Positions 1 through 9,181 are shown, counted from the stretch's first letter. The stretch: DNA of 64,000 bases from Cesiribacteraceae bacterium YIM B00369 (GCA_017948555.1 JAFMYY010000014.1:94063-158062); one strand, 5' to 3'. Notes: generated by a model from the letters alone, not told the origin. A program made the numbers and translations.

Positions 1-26
1 GGATATTCAGTAAACAGATTAACCCT

Positions 27-218
27 ATGAGCTATTCCCCTTCCAAACAACAAATACAGAGAGATATAAGAAACTACTGTAAAAGCTTTGAGCATGTAGT
101 TATAACTCCTGAAGGAAAACTAATAGAGTATACAAGAACAGGATATACAAGAATAGAAGGGCTTAACCATGAGTTTTGTTCTATAGATTTTGCAGGGCCT
201 GTATTCAAGAATAAATAA
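27..218 (+). CDS. Hypothetical phage protein, 63 aa
   Basis: Short basic, soluble protein at the left edge of the prophage block; I do not recognise a family. No signal peptide or membrane segment. It lies 17 bases upstream of the next gene in the same direction, consistent with one transcript running into the terminase genes. Codon use resembles the neighbouring phage genes. Small genes of unknown role just before the terminase are common in temperate phages. Confidence 0.55.
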   Translation: MSYSPSKQQIQRDIRNYCKSFEHVVITPEGKLIEYTRTGYTRIEGLNHEFCSIDFAGPVFKNK

Positions 219-235
219 CCTACAACCACACACTA

Positions 236-1129
236 ATGAAACCACTGAGTATTAAAATAGAAATGCCTGAACCATTTAGCAATGAAGAGATGGCAGAACG
301 CTTTCAGAAGCATGTTCTAAAAAAAATAAGCTGGATGGATGGCGGAAAAGAAACAGCCCTGCTAACAGTAACACAATATGCAATCAATGAGAAATTAAAA
401 CTTTCTATTAGTGGTCGCATATATGATAACCATTTCACCCTCCCTAAAGACTGGAACCTCTTTACAGAATATCTTGATAAGTACATAGACTATCACACTA
501 AGCCACAGCCAAAGGAAGGAGAGCATTGGAAGGAGAAGGGAACAGGTGCAATAGTTAAATTAATTTATGCTCACGTAACTGGATTTGATGCATCTAACCC
601 ATCATGGACAGGTGAATTTGTAGATGGAAGGTGGGGAAATTGCATTAATGAAAGTAATCTTGAAAGACCCGCCACCCCTGAAGAAATAGCTGAATTTAAG
701 AAGCAGGAGAAAGAAACTGCTTTAATAAAAGAAGCAAAGGAGAGATACCCGAAAGGAACAAAGGTAAAGTGGTTTATTCAGGTATTCGAAGTAAAAGACA
801 ATTATAGATTTGACATTAAAGAGAATGATTTAATTGTTGACACTTATTGCAATGATTACGTTGTATTGCTAAATGAAAAAGGTGAGTGGGTTGAAAAAGT
901 GGAAATAGAGGAAGAAGAACCCAAAGAACAGAAAGAGCTTGCAGATAACAAGAAGCTAAAAAGAAGGCTGATAGCTAAGAGCCAGAGGATAAACGAGCTG
1001 GAAGAGATGGTACGCCTGCTAGTTAAAAGAATTGAGGATAATGAAGATTATGACCGGACAAATACCATCCTAAATGAAGCAGCAGTAAACGCAGCAGAAG
1101 AACTACTAAACAATAAACCCAAACCATGA
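236..1129 (+). CDS. Hypothetical phage protein, 297 aa, charged coiled-coil C-terminus
   Basis: Soluble, very charged protein of unknown function. Residues 1-90 are mixed alpha/beta. From about residue 220 it is rich in Glu and Lys, with heptad-like spacing that predicts a coiled coil. No catalytic motif is visible. Its stop overlaps the start of the next gene in an ATGA junction, so the two are probably translationally coupled. Placement upstream of the terminase suggests an accessory or early-late boundary gene of the phage; that is inference from position only. Confidence 0.6.
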   Translation: MKPLSIKIEMPEPFSNEEMAERFQKHVLKKISWMDGGKETALLTVTQYAINEKLKLSISGRIYDNHFTLPKDWNLFTEYLDKYIDYHTKPQPKEGEHWKEKGTGAIVKLIYAHVTGFDASNPSWTGEFVDGRWGNCINESNLERPATPEEIAEFKKQEKETALIKEAKERYPKGTKVKWFIQVFEVKDNYRFDIKENDLIVDTYCNDYVVLLNEKGEWVEKVEIEEEEPKEQKELADNKKLKRRLIAKSQRINELEEMVRLLVKRIEDNEDYDRTNTILNEAAVNAAEELLNNKPKP

Positions 1130-1440
1130 AGCAACTAATCACCATCATTCTTTTATTGTCCTGCATCTTACTACTTGATAGCTGTACAGGAAGACTACAC
1201 CCTTTTTCTGTTAATGCAGTACCTGAATCAAAATCTGATTTTCAGGTAGTAGAGAACCTTACAGACCAGTTTAAATTAGGAGGTGTAATAGCCTTTGTAG
1301 TACGTAAAGGAACCCACCATTACATTTTCATTGATACAGGCTACAACATTACTTTTGAACACGATCAGGACTGCCCTAATCATCAAAACAGATTAATGGA
1401 GAGAGCAAAAGAGAATGAGTTAAGAAGAGAAGGGTTTTGA
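1126..1440 (+). CDS. Small phage-encoded lipoprotein, 104 aa
   Basis: The N-terminus has two positive-side residues, a hydrophobic stretch and a lipobox (LLDSC at about residues 16-20), so it is a predicted lipoprotein. The mature part is about 85 residues with no recognised domain. Coupled to the upstream gene by ATGA overlap. Phage-encoded lipoproteins often modify the host surface, for example in superinfection exclusion. That role would fit here but nothing in the sequence proves it. Confidence 0.6.
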   Translation: MKQLITIILLLSCILLLDSCTGRLHPFSVNAVPESKSDFQVVENLTDQFKLGGVIAFVVRKGTHHYIFIDTGYNITFEHDQDCPNHQNRLMERAKENELRREGF

Positions 1441-1480
1441 ACGATTAACCTATTAGTAGGTGTTAGCAAACAGTAGATAG

Positions 1481-1879
1481 ATGAAAAATTTAGCTAAATT
1501 AGCATCAATCCATCTGAGGGCTGAATATGGGCAATTAGTAGCTCAAAGCATAAAGAACCAACCAGAGCCAGCTCCTGAAGAAATAAAAACAATTCCCGTT
1601 TGTGAGAAGCAACTTTGGAGGAACTACAGGAGGAAAGTTTGGAAGATTACTGAAAAGCAAAACCTTAAGAAACTTCCTAATTATGAGAAGAGAGCATTTA
1701 GAGGTTATCACTTAGATCACAAAGTGTCTATTTGGTATGGATATAAGAACAGTCTTGATCCAAAACTTATAGGTGGAATTGATAATCTGGAATTTATCCC
1801 TCATAAAGATAATTTAAGAAAGGGAATAAAAAGCAACTTCAAAGGAGCTAAGTGCCTACAGCAGGTTCTATTCACCTAA
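1481..1879 (+). CDS. HNH-like endonuclease, 132 aa
   Basis: The C-terminal half contains a beta-beta-alpha-metal-like core: a His-Leu-Asp-His segment (HLDHKVS, about residues 76-82), then a loop and the pattern NLEFIPHKDNLRKG, with the spaced N and H/K residues typical of HNH nucleases. The N-terminal half is helical and basic, suitable for DNA binding. Phages with a cos or headful terminase often carry an HNH protein directly upstream of the terminase, where it aids DNA packaging. This gene sits two genes before the small terminase. It could instead be a homing-type nuclease; the packaging role is inferred from position. Confidence 0.6.
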   Translation: MKNLAKLASIHLRAEYGQLVAQSIKNQPEPAPEEIKTIPVCEKQLWRNYRRKVWKITEKQNLKKLPNYEKRAFRGYHLDHKVSIWYGYKNSLDPKLIGGIDNLEFIPHKDNLRKGIKSNFKGAKCLQQVLFT

Positions 1880-1951
1880 AGTAAATTGCACTATAACAAT
1901 ACATATCACCCTCTCATGGGAGACCAAAAATCATAGGATAAAACTAATATT

Positions 1952-2149
1952 ATGGCAGAAACAGGAGAAATATACATGACAGATTCATTAGCTGATGAGC
2001 CTAGAGAGGAATATCATAATGAATTTCCATTAATGAAAGTAGGCGATACTTTCCAAGTAGGTGGGCCTGTAGCTTCATCTTATAAAGTCAAGCAAGTACA
2101 TAAGAATGAGAAAACGGGCAGAATGATAATGTTCGCAGAAACATATTAA
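1952..2149 (+). CDS. Hypothetical phage protein, 65 aa
   Basis: Small acidic-to-neutral protein with a compact C-terminal half (GDTFQVGGPV, then short strands) that may form a small beta barrel. No family recognised. It ends 4 bases before the small terminase gene, so both probably lie on one transcript. Confidence 0.5.
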   Translation: MAETGEIYMTDSLADEPREEYHNEFPLMKVGDTFQVGGPVASSYKVKQVHKNEKTGRMIMFAETY

Positions 2150-2153
2150 GATT

Positions 2154-2630
2154 ATGGCAAAAGCAAGGTCTAAGCAGGAAGAGAAGAATAAAGGGGGCAG
2201 GCCATCAAAGCTTACCCCTGATGTGGTTGATATATTTGAAGAGGTAGTAAATGCAAACATCCTTTGCTGTACTGATGAAGAACTATTTCTTTTGCTTAAT
2301 GACGAATTAGAAGAAGCAGACAGGGTAAGCTACCGGACATTTCAAAGATGGAAGGCAGGAGAGGATAAGGAAAATGATGAGTTGTTCAATCGCTTTTGTC
2401 GTCTTATAAAAAAGGCTCTCATAAAAGAGAAGCGTAATTTGCTTGACCACCTCAAAACAGAGGAAAAGCAATGGCAAAAATGGGCATGGATAATTGAGCG
2501 TAAGTTCGATGAGTGGAACATCAAGCAGAAGATTGAAGGCAAACAGGAGTTGACCGGCAAAGATGGTGGCCCTATCCAACAGGAGAATGTTCACAAAGTA
2601 GTATTTGAAGATTACGGCGATAACGAATAA
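2154..2630 (+). CDS. Terminase small subunit, 158 aa
   Basis: Predicted DNA-recognition subunit of the packaging terminase. The N-terminus is basic and contains the KGGRPSKLTPD segment typical of small terminases and related DNA-binding proteins. It is followed by a helix-turn-helix-like region (to about residue 70, with YRTFQRWKAG), then a long helical segment and an acidic tail. It sits directly before the large subunit and shares one base with it in a TAATG junction. Length is in the usual 140-180 residue range. Assignment rests on sequence pattern and position. Confidence 0.75.
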   Translation: MAKARSKQEEKNKGGRPSKLTPDVVDIFEEVVNANILCCTDEELFLLLNDELEEADRVSYRTFQRWKAGEDKENDELFNRFCRLIKKALIKEKRNLLDHLKTEEKQWQKWAWIIERKFDEWNIKQKIEGKQELTGKDGGPIQQENVHKVVFEDYGDNE

Positions 2631-3922
2631 TGGCAATAGTCCAGCAGTTTAATAAGATTTACAAGCCCGTATTTACCACCTCCGCACGTTACATCCACAT
2701 TCATGGAGGACGAAGCAGGGGTGGTTCTCACTTTGGTACTGACTACTTCCTGCACCTCATCACTCAGCCTAAATACTTTCGTGGCTACTTCCTCAGAGAG
2801 ATATTCCATGACATAAAAGGCTCGTTGTGGCAAGACCTGATGGATAGGATAGAATCTAATCCATCTATTCGCATTGAGGACTTTCACATCAATACAAATG
2901 AGATGATTGCGGTATACAAGCCGACAGGGAACAGTATCACCTCAAAAGGATTCAAGAAGAGTAGTAGTAAGTCAACAGCAAAGCTTAAATCTATTGCAGG
3001 GGCCACCCATGTACTGATTGAGGAAAGCGAAGAGATAGCAGAGGAAGATTTCAACCAACTGGATGTATCACTCAGGACCACACAGGCAGAGAAGATACAG
3101 GTTTGTATGATCTTCAACCCCCCAAACAAAGACCACTGGATAATTAAGAAGTGGTACAACCTTATCCCCTTCACCGATGAGGAAACAGAGCAGGAGCCTG
3201 CACTAAAAGAGTTCTACAGGTACACACCAAAGCAAAACCCTGAACTATGCTCCATCCACTCCACCTACCTTGATAACATTAAGAATGTAAACGAAACCAC
3301 AATAACGCTTTTAGAGGGCTTTAAAGCTGATAACCCTGATTACTATTACACAATGGTTAAGGGCTATGTATCTGAGGGCAAGAAGGGGGTTATTTACCGC
3401 AAATGGAAGCCCATTACCTTGCAGGAGTATCTTGCATTACCATACAGGGAATATTATGGACTTGACTTTGGCTTCAGTGATGATCCATGCGCACTGGCAG
3501 GCATAAAGAACCACAACAATAAACTGTACCTGAGAGAATTAATTTACGAGTCCGGATTAACAAACAGCCAGCTATCCAAAAGAATGGATCAGGTAGGCGT
3601 GAGCAGGTCAGGGTTAATTGTTGCTGACAGCGCAGAGCCTAAGAGTATTGCAGACCTGAAAGCAGATAGGTGGAACGTTAAGGGAGCAATCAAAGGGCCG
3701 GACAGTGTAAACTATGGCATTAAGAAGATTCAGGAAGTGGAAGTTTATTATGTGGAAACCTCACACAACCTTATTTACGAAAAGGATAACTACAGATGGG
3801 CCTTAGATGCAAATAAAAACCCTACTGATACCCCTGAAGATAAAAATAACCACCTCATGGATGGAATACGCTATGGCTATGTGAATGTAGCCCGACCCAA
3901 AGGCAAAGTAGTCTACCGCTAA
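2630..3922 (+). CDS. Terminase large subunit (PBSX-type), 430 aa
   Basis: ATP-driven DNA packaging motor with C-terminal nuclease. Near residue 25 a GGRSRGGS segment occupies the Walker A place. Residues about 126-134 (HVLIEESEE) form the Walker B strand with the catalytic acidic pair. The FNPP motif follows at about 163. The nuclease domain starts with YGLDFGFSDDP (about residue 275) and ends with HLMDGIRYGY (about residue 411), giving the spaced Asp residues of the RuvC-like fold. Length is normal for the family. It is coupled to the small subunit by a TAATG junction. A 158-base AT-rich gap follows. Confidence 0.92.
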   Translation: MAIVQQFNKIYKPVFTTSARYIHIHGGRSRGGSHFGTDYFLHLITQPKYFRGYFLREIFHDIKGSLWQDLMDRIESNPSIRIEDFHINTNEMIAVYKPTGNSITSKGFKKSSSKSTAKLKSIAGATHVLIEESEEIAEEDFNQLDVSLRTTQAEKIQVCMIFNPPNKDHWIIKKWYNLIPFTDEETEQEPALKEFYRYTPKQNPELCSIHSTYLDNIKNVNETTITLLEGFKADNPDYYYTMVKGYVSEGKKGVIYRKWKPITLQEYLALPYREYYGLDFGFSDDPCALAGIKNHNNKLYLRELIYESGLTNSQLSKRMDQVGVSRSGLIVADSAEPKSIADLKADRWNVKGAIKGPDSVNYGIKKIQEVEVYYVETSHNLIYEKDNYRWALDANKNPTDTPEDKNNHLMDGIRYGYVNVARPKGKVVYR

Positions 3923-4080
3923 CCATCCCTAACAATATGCACGTACAACAATCAGGCTTAAAATACATATACAAATATTTTGAATAAACAAATATAATTC
4001 GTATTATTACACCGTAACATTATGCACCTGTCTACCACAAGCAAGAACGGTTTGAAATTTCAACAAAAAACGTTTTTAAA

Positions 4081-4704
4081 ATGGCAATTGCATCATGTAC
4101 ACCTCCTGCTTTCCTGACTACGATTAGCAAGGCAGGGTGTCGAGTTAGAACGGGGGCTGTAGCTCACGTAATTGTACAACGATTAGGGCATGAGTTCAAC
4201 GCTTCAGGCGAAGCACCTAACCCTATTGAAGCTCTGGCAAGCTGGACTCCTTTGTTAATCGCAACAAATGACACCAAGATTGTAAGAACTCCACAACTTA
4301 TTGGTTTGACCGCCCCTGCCGGTGAAGCAACAACTACTGATGATACCCTTGACGGTTCGCCTGAAGTTATTGATTATCCGGGTGTTCAGGTAACAGGCCG
4401 TTACGCTGACCTTCCGGGCGACATTATCGCTCAGATCAAAGAACTGGAAAAGGAAGCTGATGGTACATTAGGTGTTTACCTTGTAACACTCGATGGACGT
4501 ATTGCAGCTTACAAAAAGGCTGATGGTGTTTATGGTCCTCTTCCAATCCGTGCCCTTGCAATTGGTGACCCTTCCATTGGTGGACGGGGCGTAAGGGATG
4601 AAGGCGCATTGAACTTCAACTTTAAGGCAGGTTACAGGAAGTATTACACTTTGGTGGATGTGGACTTTGATCCTTCTGCTGATCTGGCTCCTGTTGAGGC
4701 ATAA
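4081..4704 (+). CDS. Probable phage structural protein, 207 aa
   Basis: No family recognised. The protein is rich in Ala, Gly, Thr and beta-strand-forming residues, starts with a non-signal N-terminus containing Cys, and ends in an acidic tail. It lies between terminase and portal, behind a 158-base AT-rich gap that could hold its own promoter, so it may be a well-expressed virion component such as a decoration or tube protein. The role is inferred from position and composition. Confidence 0.6.
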   Translation: MAIASCTPPAFLTTISKAGCRVRTGAVAHVIVQRLGHEFNASGEAPNPIEALASWTPLLIATNDTKIVRTPQLIGLTAPAGEATTTDDTLDGSPEVIDYPGVQVTGRYADLPGDIIAQIKELEKEADGTLGVYLVTLDGRIAAYKKADGVYGPLPIRALAIGDPSIGGRGVRDEGALNFNFKAGYRKYYTLVDVDFDPSADLAPVEA

Positions 4705-4706
4705 GC

Positions 4707-4943
4707 ATGAAGAAGCTGATAAAATTAGTGTGTGGGTCATTAGGGGAGCGTGAGTTCCCCTTTGACCATGCATTAAACTTACTCAAATATCAGGAACAGA
4801 TTAAGATGAAGCCCAATAATCCGGCTTTCTATACACTTTCAGACAGCGATTTACAATTTCAAGATGGCAAGATTATCAGCAGAGCAAGCGTTAGAAGTCC
4901 TAGAAAAGCCAAAAAACAAAAACTTAATAGCAAAGGCAATTGA
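4707..4943 (+). CDS. Hypothetical phage protein, 78 aa
   Basis: Small basic protein beginning 2 bases after the previous stop. Its last 80 bases overlap the start of the portal gene in another frame. An alternative is that the portal starts later, but the N-terminal portal residues look coding. No domain recognised. Confidence 0.5.
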   Translation: MKKLIKLVCGSLGEREFPFDHALNLLKYQEQIKMKPNNPAFYTLSDSDLQFQDGKIISRASVRSPRKAKKQKLNSKGN

Positions 4944-6726
4944 GCATGAAAGGCGTATAAGGCTTCACGCTAATGCTGTTAAATCTGTTACCGATTTCAA
5001 AACAGAGCATCAGGAATTTTTACTTTGGGTTAAATCAATCCTGCATCCTGATAAGTACAAAGCTTTTGAAAAGATATTCCGGCCACCATTCCCTACTAAC
5101 TCCCTTTTAAAAACTGTCTATACAGAATATGGGCGGGTATTTAAGGGTGATAACTTTTATGTAAAGTTCCAGTTCAAAAACCCCGATTTAAGGGCAGATG
5201 CTGAAGAGGTAAGGGAATCGCTTGATGATAAGACTTTCTTTGAAACAGAGGGCTTTAATGCGCTTAAAAAACGTATCTCATCCATCTTAGTGGTTGACCT
5301 TCCTGAAGTACAAAAGGCAGACTCCCTGAACAGGCCACATCCTTATTTCTATCTGCTAGAAGTAGACAGGCTGATTGATATATCCGCTACGAAAACAAGG
5401 ATCACAGGGGATGATAACAGGCAGTACCATAAGATTGAATACTTAGCATTTGAGGAAGGCGAAAAGAATTGCGCTGTATTTTGTGATGAGTATTACAGGA
5501 TGTTTGAAAAGAAGAAGGGGGGAGGTTACAGGCTTATCAGTGAGAAAGCCCATTCAACCTTTGATGATAATGGTGATGTAATTGATGGTCCTGCCCGATG
5601 CCCTGCACAGTTCTTCTGGAATGTTACTGAGGATGAAGATAATTTCCTTGTTAAGGACAGCCCTATAACCTCATCCTTGTCTGATTTAGACTGGCTGCTT
5701 GCATGGTCCTACTTTGAGAAAATGTATGACCTGTACGGGCCTTTTCCTGTATTTGTGGGGGCTACTGAAAAGTGTGATTACCAGAATGAACAGATGCAGC
5801 CTTGCACAGGTGGATTCACTACCTACACAGAGGAAGAATCAGGGAAACAGTATCAGAAGGTATGCCCGAGTTGCAGCACTTCAAAGCATGTAGGCCCCGG
5901 CACCTTTGTTGAAAAGCCTGTAGCTGATGGGGTAACCGAAAGGGAAATGCAAAAGCCTTTTGAGATTATAGCCCCTCCTGTTGAGAATTTAACCTATGTA
6001 GGGGAAAAGACTAAAGCACTGAAGGATGAGATATTCCTGAACTGCGTAGGCAAAGCATCCGACCTTGTTAATAATCAGGCAAAGAACGAAACGCAGATTG
6101 AAGGACAGTTTGAGAGCAAGGAGAATGTTCTCTGGGAGATCAAAACACAGTTTGAAATCATCCATTCCTTCGCATTGGAGGTTTGGGGTAAATTACGCTA
6201 TGGGCAGCAGTTTGAGGGGGTAAATGTAAGCTATGGCGATAAGTTCTACCTGAAAGATGAACTGATATTGCTTGAAGAGATTGCAGCCACCAAATCAGCT
6301 AATATGCCTGAATGGGAACTGAGCAATCAGGTGGATGAATACATACTTACCAAATACCGAAATAACCCTGATGATCTTCAGAGGGCTATCATATTAAGAC
6401 ACCTTGAACCATTTCAGGGTAAGAACCTTCAGGACGTGCTTACGATGATGACAGATTTCTTCCTTCCTGTGGACCCAAATGAGCTGATGCTTAAATCCCG
6501 ATTCATGGATCTTATTGCAATGTTTGAGCGTGAGTACATGCCTGTACACCTGTTTGCAGAAGGAAAGGAAACACATAAGGCAGTAACCGAAATTAAAACC
6601 ATATTAATAAACTACATTAATGAAAACTTCAGAACAGAGATTATCCGACCAGATGGAGAAGATGGAGCAACTCAGACAGGTGCAGCTCCACAAGGAAGAA
6701 ACCAAAATAACCGCCAATCTCGATGA
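4864..6726 (+). CDS. Portal protein, 620 aa
   Basis: Large, mostly helical and acidic protein, located where phage portal genes usually lie (after terminase, before scaffold and capsid). It contains an ordered N-terminal part, a central Cys-rich insertion with two CxxC-like pairs (about residues 300-345, including CDYQ, CTGG and CPSC) that could bind zinc, and a long C-terminal helical region ending in a Gln/Asn-rich tail. Portal is assigned from position and size, since portal sequences diverge strongly. The putative zinc knuckle is unusual. The 3' end overlaps the next gene by 107 bases. Confidence 0.65.
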   Translation: MARLSAEQALEVLEKPKNKNLIAKAIEHERRIRLHANAVKSVTDFKTEHQEFLLWVKSILHPDKYKAFEKIFRPPFPTNSLLKTVYTEYGRVFKGDNFYVKFQFKNPDLRADAEEVRESLDDKTFFETEGFNALKKRISSILVVDLPEVQKADSLNRPHPYFYLLEVDRLIDISATKTRITGDDNRQYHKIEYLAFEEGEKNCAVFCDEYYRMFEKKKGGGYRLISEKAHSTFDDNGDVIDGPARCPAQFFWNVTEDEDNFLVKDSPITSSLSDLDWLLAWSYFEKMYDLYGPFPVFVGATEKCDYQNEQMQPCTGGFTTYTEEESGKQYQKVCPSCSTSKHVGPGTFVEKPVADGVTEREMQKPFEIIAPPVENLTYVGEKTKALKDEIFLNCVGKASDLVNNQAKNETQIEGQFESKENVLWEIKTQFEIIHSFALEVWGKLRYGQQFEGVNVSYGDKFYLKDELILLEEIAATKSANMPEWELSNQVDEYILTKYRNNPDDLQRAIILRHLEPFQGKNLQDVLTMMTDFFLPVDPNELMLKSRFMDLIAMFEREYMPVHLFAEGKETHKAVTEIKTILINYINENFRTEIIRPDGEDGATQTGAAPQGRNQNNRQSR

Positions 6727-6964
6727 AAGCGTAGAGGTTAACGACTATGAAGCAGGGTATGTTCATGTGCGCATCACAGAGAAAACACATATTCCGGACG
6801 AAGAAAGATACGAGGTTACAGAAAGGATTGAAAAGTACCACCCCAATGTATTTAAAAAGCTGGAAGAGGCCGGTGCATTCGGGAAAAAAGGAGTAAAGGT
6901 TGTGCATGATCCTGATAAGAAGGAACCTGTTAAGACAGCAAAGAAAGAAACCACTACAAAGTAA
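6620..6964 (+). CDS. Hypothetical phage protein, 114 aa
   Basis: Begins inside the 3' end of the portal gene in a different frame and ends 6 bases before the scaffold-like gene. Residues 1-35 form a charged helix, the middle is a small beta-rich module (GYVHVRITEKTH), and the C-terminus is Lys/Thr-rich. Its place between portal and scaffold suggests a head-assembly role; no family recognised. Confidence 0.55.
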   Translation: MKTSEQRLSDQMEKMEQLRQVQLHKEETKITANLDESVEVNDYEAGYVHVRITEKTHIPDEERYEVTERIEKYHPNVFKKLEEAGAFGKKGVKVVHDPDKKEPVKTAKKETTTK

Positions 6965-6970
6965 TAAGCA

Positions 6971-7849
6971 ATGGAACTATCAGAAATTATCGAACACCTC
7001 AACTCAAATGAAGAAGCTTCCAAGGGGGTGATGGAAGCCTTAAAGGAAAAAGGTTATGTTATCCGCAGCCAGGATGAGGAAACCTCTTTCTTAGGTAAAG
7101 TAACAAAGCAGGTGGAGGAAGATAAGATCAAGCCCCGACTGAAGGAAATATACAGCCAGTTTGATAAGGATATTGAAGAGGCCACCGGATTAAAGAAAGA
7201 TCCAAATGAAAAGTCTTACGAGTTTGCCAAACGTGCAGGATCAAGCCTTAAAAAGGAAATTGAAGAACTGAAGGCAGCAAGCACCGGCAGCGCAGACTAC
7301 AGCACTAAGATAGCTGAGAAGGAAAAGGAGTACAAAAAGATACTGGAAGAGAAGGACAGCATAATTAACCAGATGAAGGGGGAAATTACCACCTCTCAGA
7401 AGCGTTCTTTACTTCAGGAAACCTATGCCCCCATCAAAGCAAAGATAGGCTCACAGCCGAGCTATTTCAGTGAATACGAAAAGCAGGTGATGAATGAAGT
7501 GCTTAAAAACTCCACCATTGTAGAAGAGGACGGGCAGAAGCTGTATGTCGTTACAGGTGAGGATGGGGAGCCACTGAAAAAGAACTTTCAGTTTGTACTT
7601 GTAGAGAAAGCGTTAGAAGAGAAATTCAAAGATGCTATCGACAACGGGAAGAACCTCACAGGAGCCGGAACAGGTAAAGCACCGGCCAAACAGGTGAAGA
7701 GTGAAAGCACCGGACTTGTACGGCCTGCATCTGTAAGTAACAAGGTAGAACTGCGTAAATGGCTGGAAGGAGAGAAAGGATTAGCAGCCGGTTCGCCTGA
7801 GTTCAGGAAGGCTTATGCTGAGTTACGTGAAGGATTAAGCACTAAATAA
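6971..7849 (+). CDS. Capsid scaffold-like protein, 292 aa
   Basis: Very charged (Lys/Glu-rich) helical protein with a predicted coiled coil between about residues 85 and 140, directly upstream of the major capsid gene. This is the layout of phage scaffolding proteins (compare GP20-type scaffolds of siphoviruses). The C-terminal 60 residues are basic and would serve as a capsid-binding tail. No protease motif is visible. A hairpin terminator follows 10 bases after the stop, separating this transcript from the capsid gene. Confidence 0.65.
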   Translation: MELSEIIEHLNSNEEASKGVMEALKEKGYVIRSQDEETSFLGKVTKQVEEDKIKPRLKEIYSQFDKDIEEATGLKKDPNEKSYEFAKRAGSSLKKEIEELKAASTGSADYSTKIAEKEKEYKKILEEKDSIINQMKGEITTSQKRSLLQETYAPIKAKIGSQPSYFSEYEKQVMNEVLKNSTIVEEDGQKLYVVTGEDGEPLKKNFQFVLVEKALEEKFKDAIDNGKNLTGAGTGKAPAKQVKSESTGLVRPASVSNKVELRKWLEGEKGLAAGSPEFRKAYAELREGLSTK

Positions 7850-7859
7850 AGGTTTAGGC

Positions 7860-7885
7860 AAGGCTAAAAATAAATTTAGCCTTTT
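7860..7885 (+). terminator. Intrinsic terminator after scaffold gene
   Basis: Perfect 9-bp stem AAGGCTAAA / TTTAGCCTT with a 6-base loop, followed by a short T-run. It lies in the 161-base gap between the scaffold-like and capsid genes. Confidence 0.65.
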
Positions 7886-7925
7886 CCTTGTTTCTTTTCA
7901 TAACATTATATACATTTATAATGTC

Positions 7926-7975
7926 TTAGCGAGGGGAATGCTGAGATGATCCAATCTCAGGCGAGGGGAAAGCCT
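7926..7975 (+). promoter_or_regulatory. Structured leader with twin GAGGGGAA loops before capsid gene
   Basis: The sequence GCGAGGGGAA occurs twice, 32 bases apart (7929 and 7961). Each copy can be the loop of a small hairpin (TTAGC/GCTGA, one wobble pair; AGGC/GCCT). Between them is a 7-bp stem CTGAGAT/ATCTCAG that shares bases with the first hairpin, so alternative folds exist. The element begins 85 bases before the capsid start. Purine-rich repeated loops in a 5' leader suggest protein or ribosome control of capsid translation; this is inference. Confidence 0.4.
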
Positions 7976-8010
7976 ACCATAATCAGTTTCAATCAAAACA
8001 TACAAATAAG

Positions 8011-9057
8011 ATGGCAGCAGGCGATTATGCGCTTACCGTCGTAGATGATTTCGTTGCTAACTACGACGCATCAGGCTTCGACAAAAACGAGTACAGGGAT
8101 TCCAACACAGGGGGAATTGACCTTATCGAAAAACAAACTAACAGCCCTCAGAGCTTCCTTTCTTCTGAAGTAAAGGAAAAGATCAGTCAGGCAATGGGTA
8201 TCAGCGTTAACATTCCGGTAATTGATTTCCGTGATGTAACAATAGGTAACGTTAGAACCTGTGCATTTCAGGAGGGTGGCCCTACTTCCCGTATGATCTC
8301 CGTTACGGGAGTTACGTACACATTCGGCTTCGCTATGAATCCGGCCCAGCATCTGAAAAACCACATTTCTTATGAAGAGGCGTATGCAAAGAATATGCTT
8401 GCTGCTAACCTGAAGTTAAAGAAGGTGATGGATAGTGCTACTATCAACTTACTGGAAACTAACAAAAATCAGGTTGCAGGCAATATTGCTGCATATTATC
8501 CTTTTGTAGGTAATGCTGTTCAGGTTCCACAGGGTCAGAAAGAATGGGTTTACAATAACATTCCTTCAATCTTTGAGGAAATGGACTTCTCTGATGAGTT
8601 TGATGTTCTTGCCAATCCACGCCACTTCCCTGATGTGCGCAAAGGAAAAGCACAGGGAGGCAGCAACGATGAGAATGAGCAGTTCCAGTATGCCGGTATT
8701 CCAATGTTCAGCTCCAACAGGGTAACCAATGGAGTAGGTGTACAATCTACTGCATACGCTGTACAGCCCGGCAATATCGCATGGCATTCCCGTATTAACC
8801 CGATTTCTGATGCAGGTTATGAAACCACTGATGGTAAAATCTTCAGAAAGGTTTACAACCCGATTATCGGAAAAGAAATGGAGTTAATTTATCAGTCTAA
8901 ATGTTCTGATGAGTCTGCTCTTGCCACTTTAGGATGGGGTACTGCGGTTCCTGTTGAGTCTTTCCAGTTCGCCTTTGAGGTGTTCTACATGAAAGCATGG
9001 AACGCTGACCTTGCAACCAATGCAAGCCCGATCCTGAAGGTAGAAATAATGTCTTAA
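8011..9057 (+). CDS. Major capsid protein, 348 aa
   Basis: Predicted head shell protein. Size (348 residues), absence of Cys-rich or catalytic motifs, the mix of a helical N-arm (about residues 25-65) with long beta-rich domains, and the location after a scaffold-like gene all fit a HK97-fold major capsid protein. It stands as its own transcription unit, with a terminator upstream of its leader and another directly after it, as expected for the most abundant virion protein. A precise family was not recognised from sequence alone. Confidence 0.78.
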   Translation: MAAGDYALTVVDDFVANYDASGFDKNEYRDSNTGGIDLIEKQTNSPQSFLSSEVKEKISQAMGISVNIPVIDFRDVTIGNVRTCAFQEGGPTSRMISVTGVTYTFGFAMNPAQHLKNHISYEEAYAKNMLAANLKLKKVMDSATINLLETNKNQVAGNIAAYYPFVGNAVQVPQGQKEWVYNNIPSIFEEMDFSDEFDVLANPRHFPDVRKGKAQGGSNDENEQFQYAGIPMFSSNRVTNGVGVQSTAYAVQPGNIAWHSRINPISDAGYETTDGKIFRKVYNPIIGKEMELIYQSKCSDESALATLGWGTAVPVESFQFAFEVFYMKAWNADLATNASPILKVEIMS

Positions 9058-9090
9058 TAATCTTGTAGGTGGATAGATAGGTTCGGAAAG

Positions 9091-9118
9091 GGGTAGGCAT
9101 AAGGCTTACCCTTTTTTT
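9091..9118 (+). terminator. Intrinsic terminator after capsid gene
   Basis: Eight-bp stem GGGTAGGC / GCTTACCC with one wobble pair and a 5-base loop, followed by seven T residues. It starts 34 bases after the capsid stop codon. Confidence 0.85.
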
Positions 9119-9181
9119 ATGCCCGAAATGTTTTAAATTTGAGGGGAAATAGCTATATTGTCCTAACAAATCACACCTATA

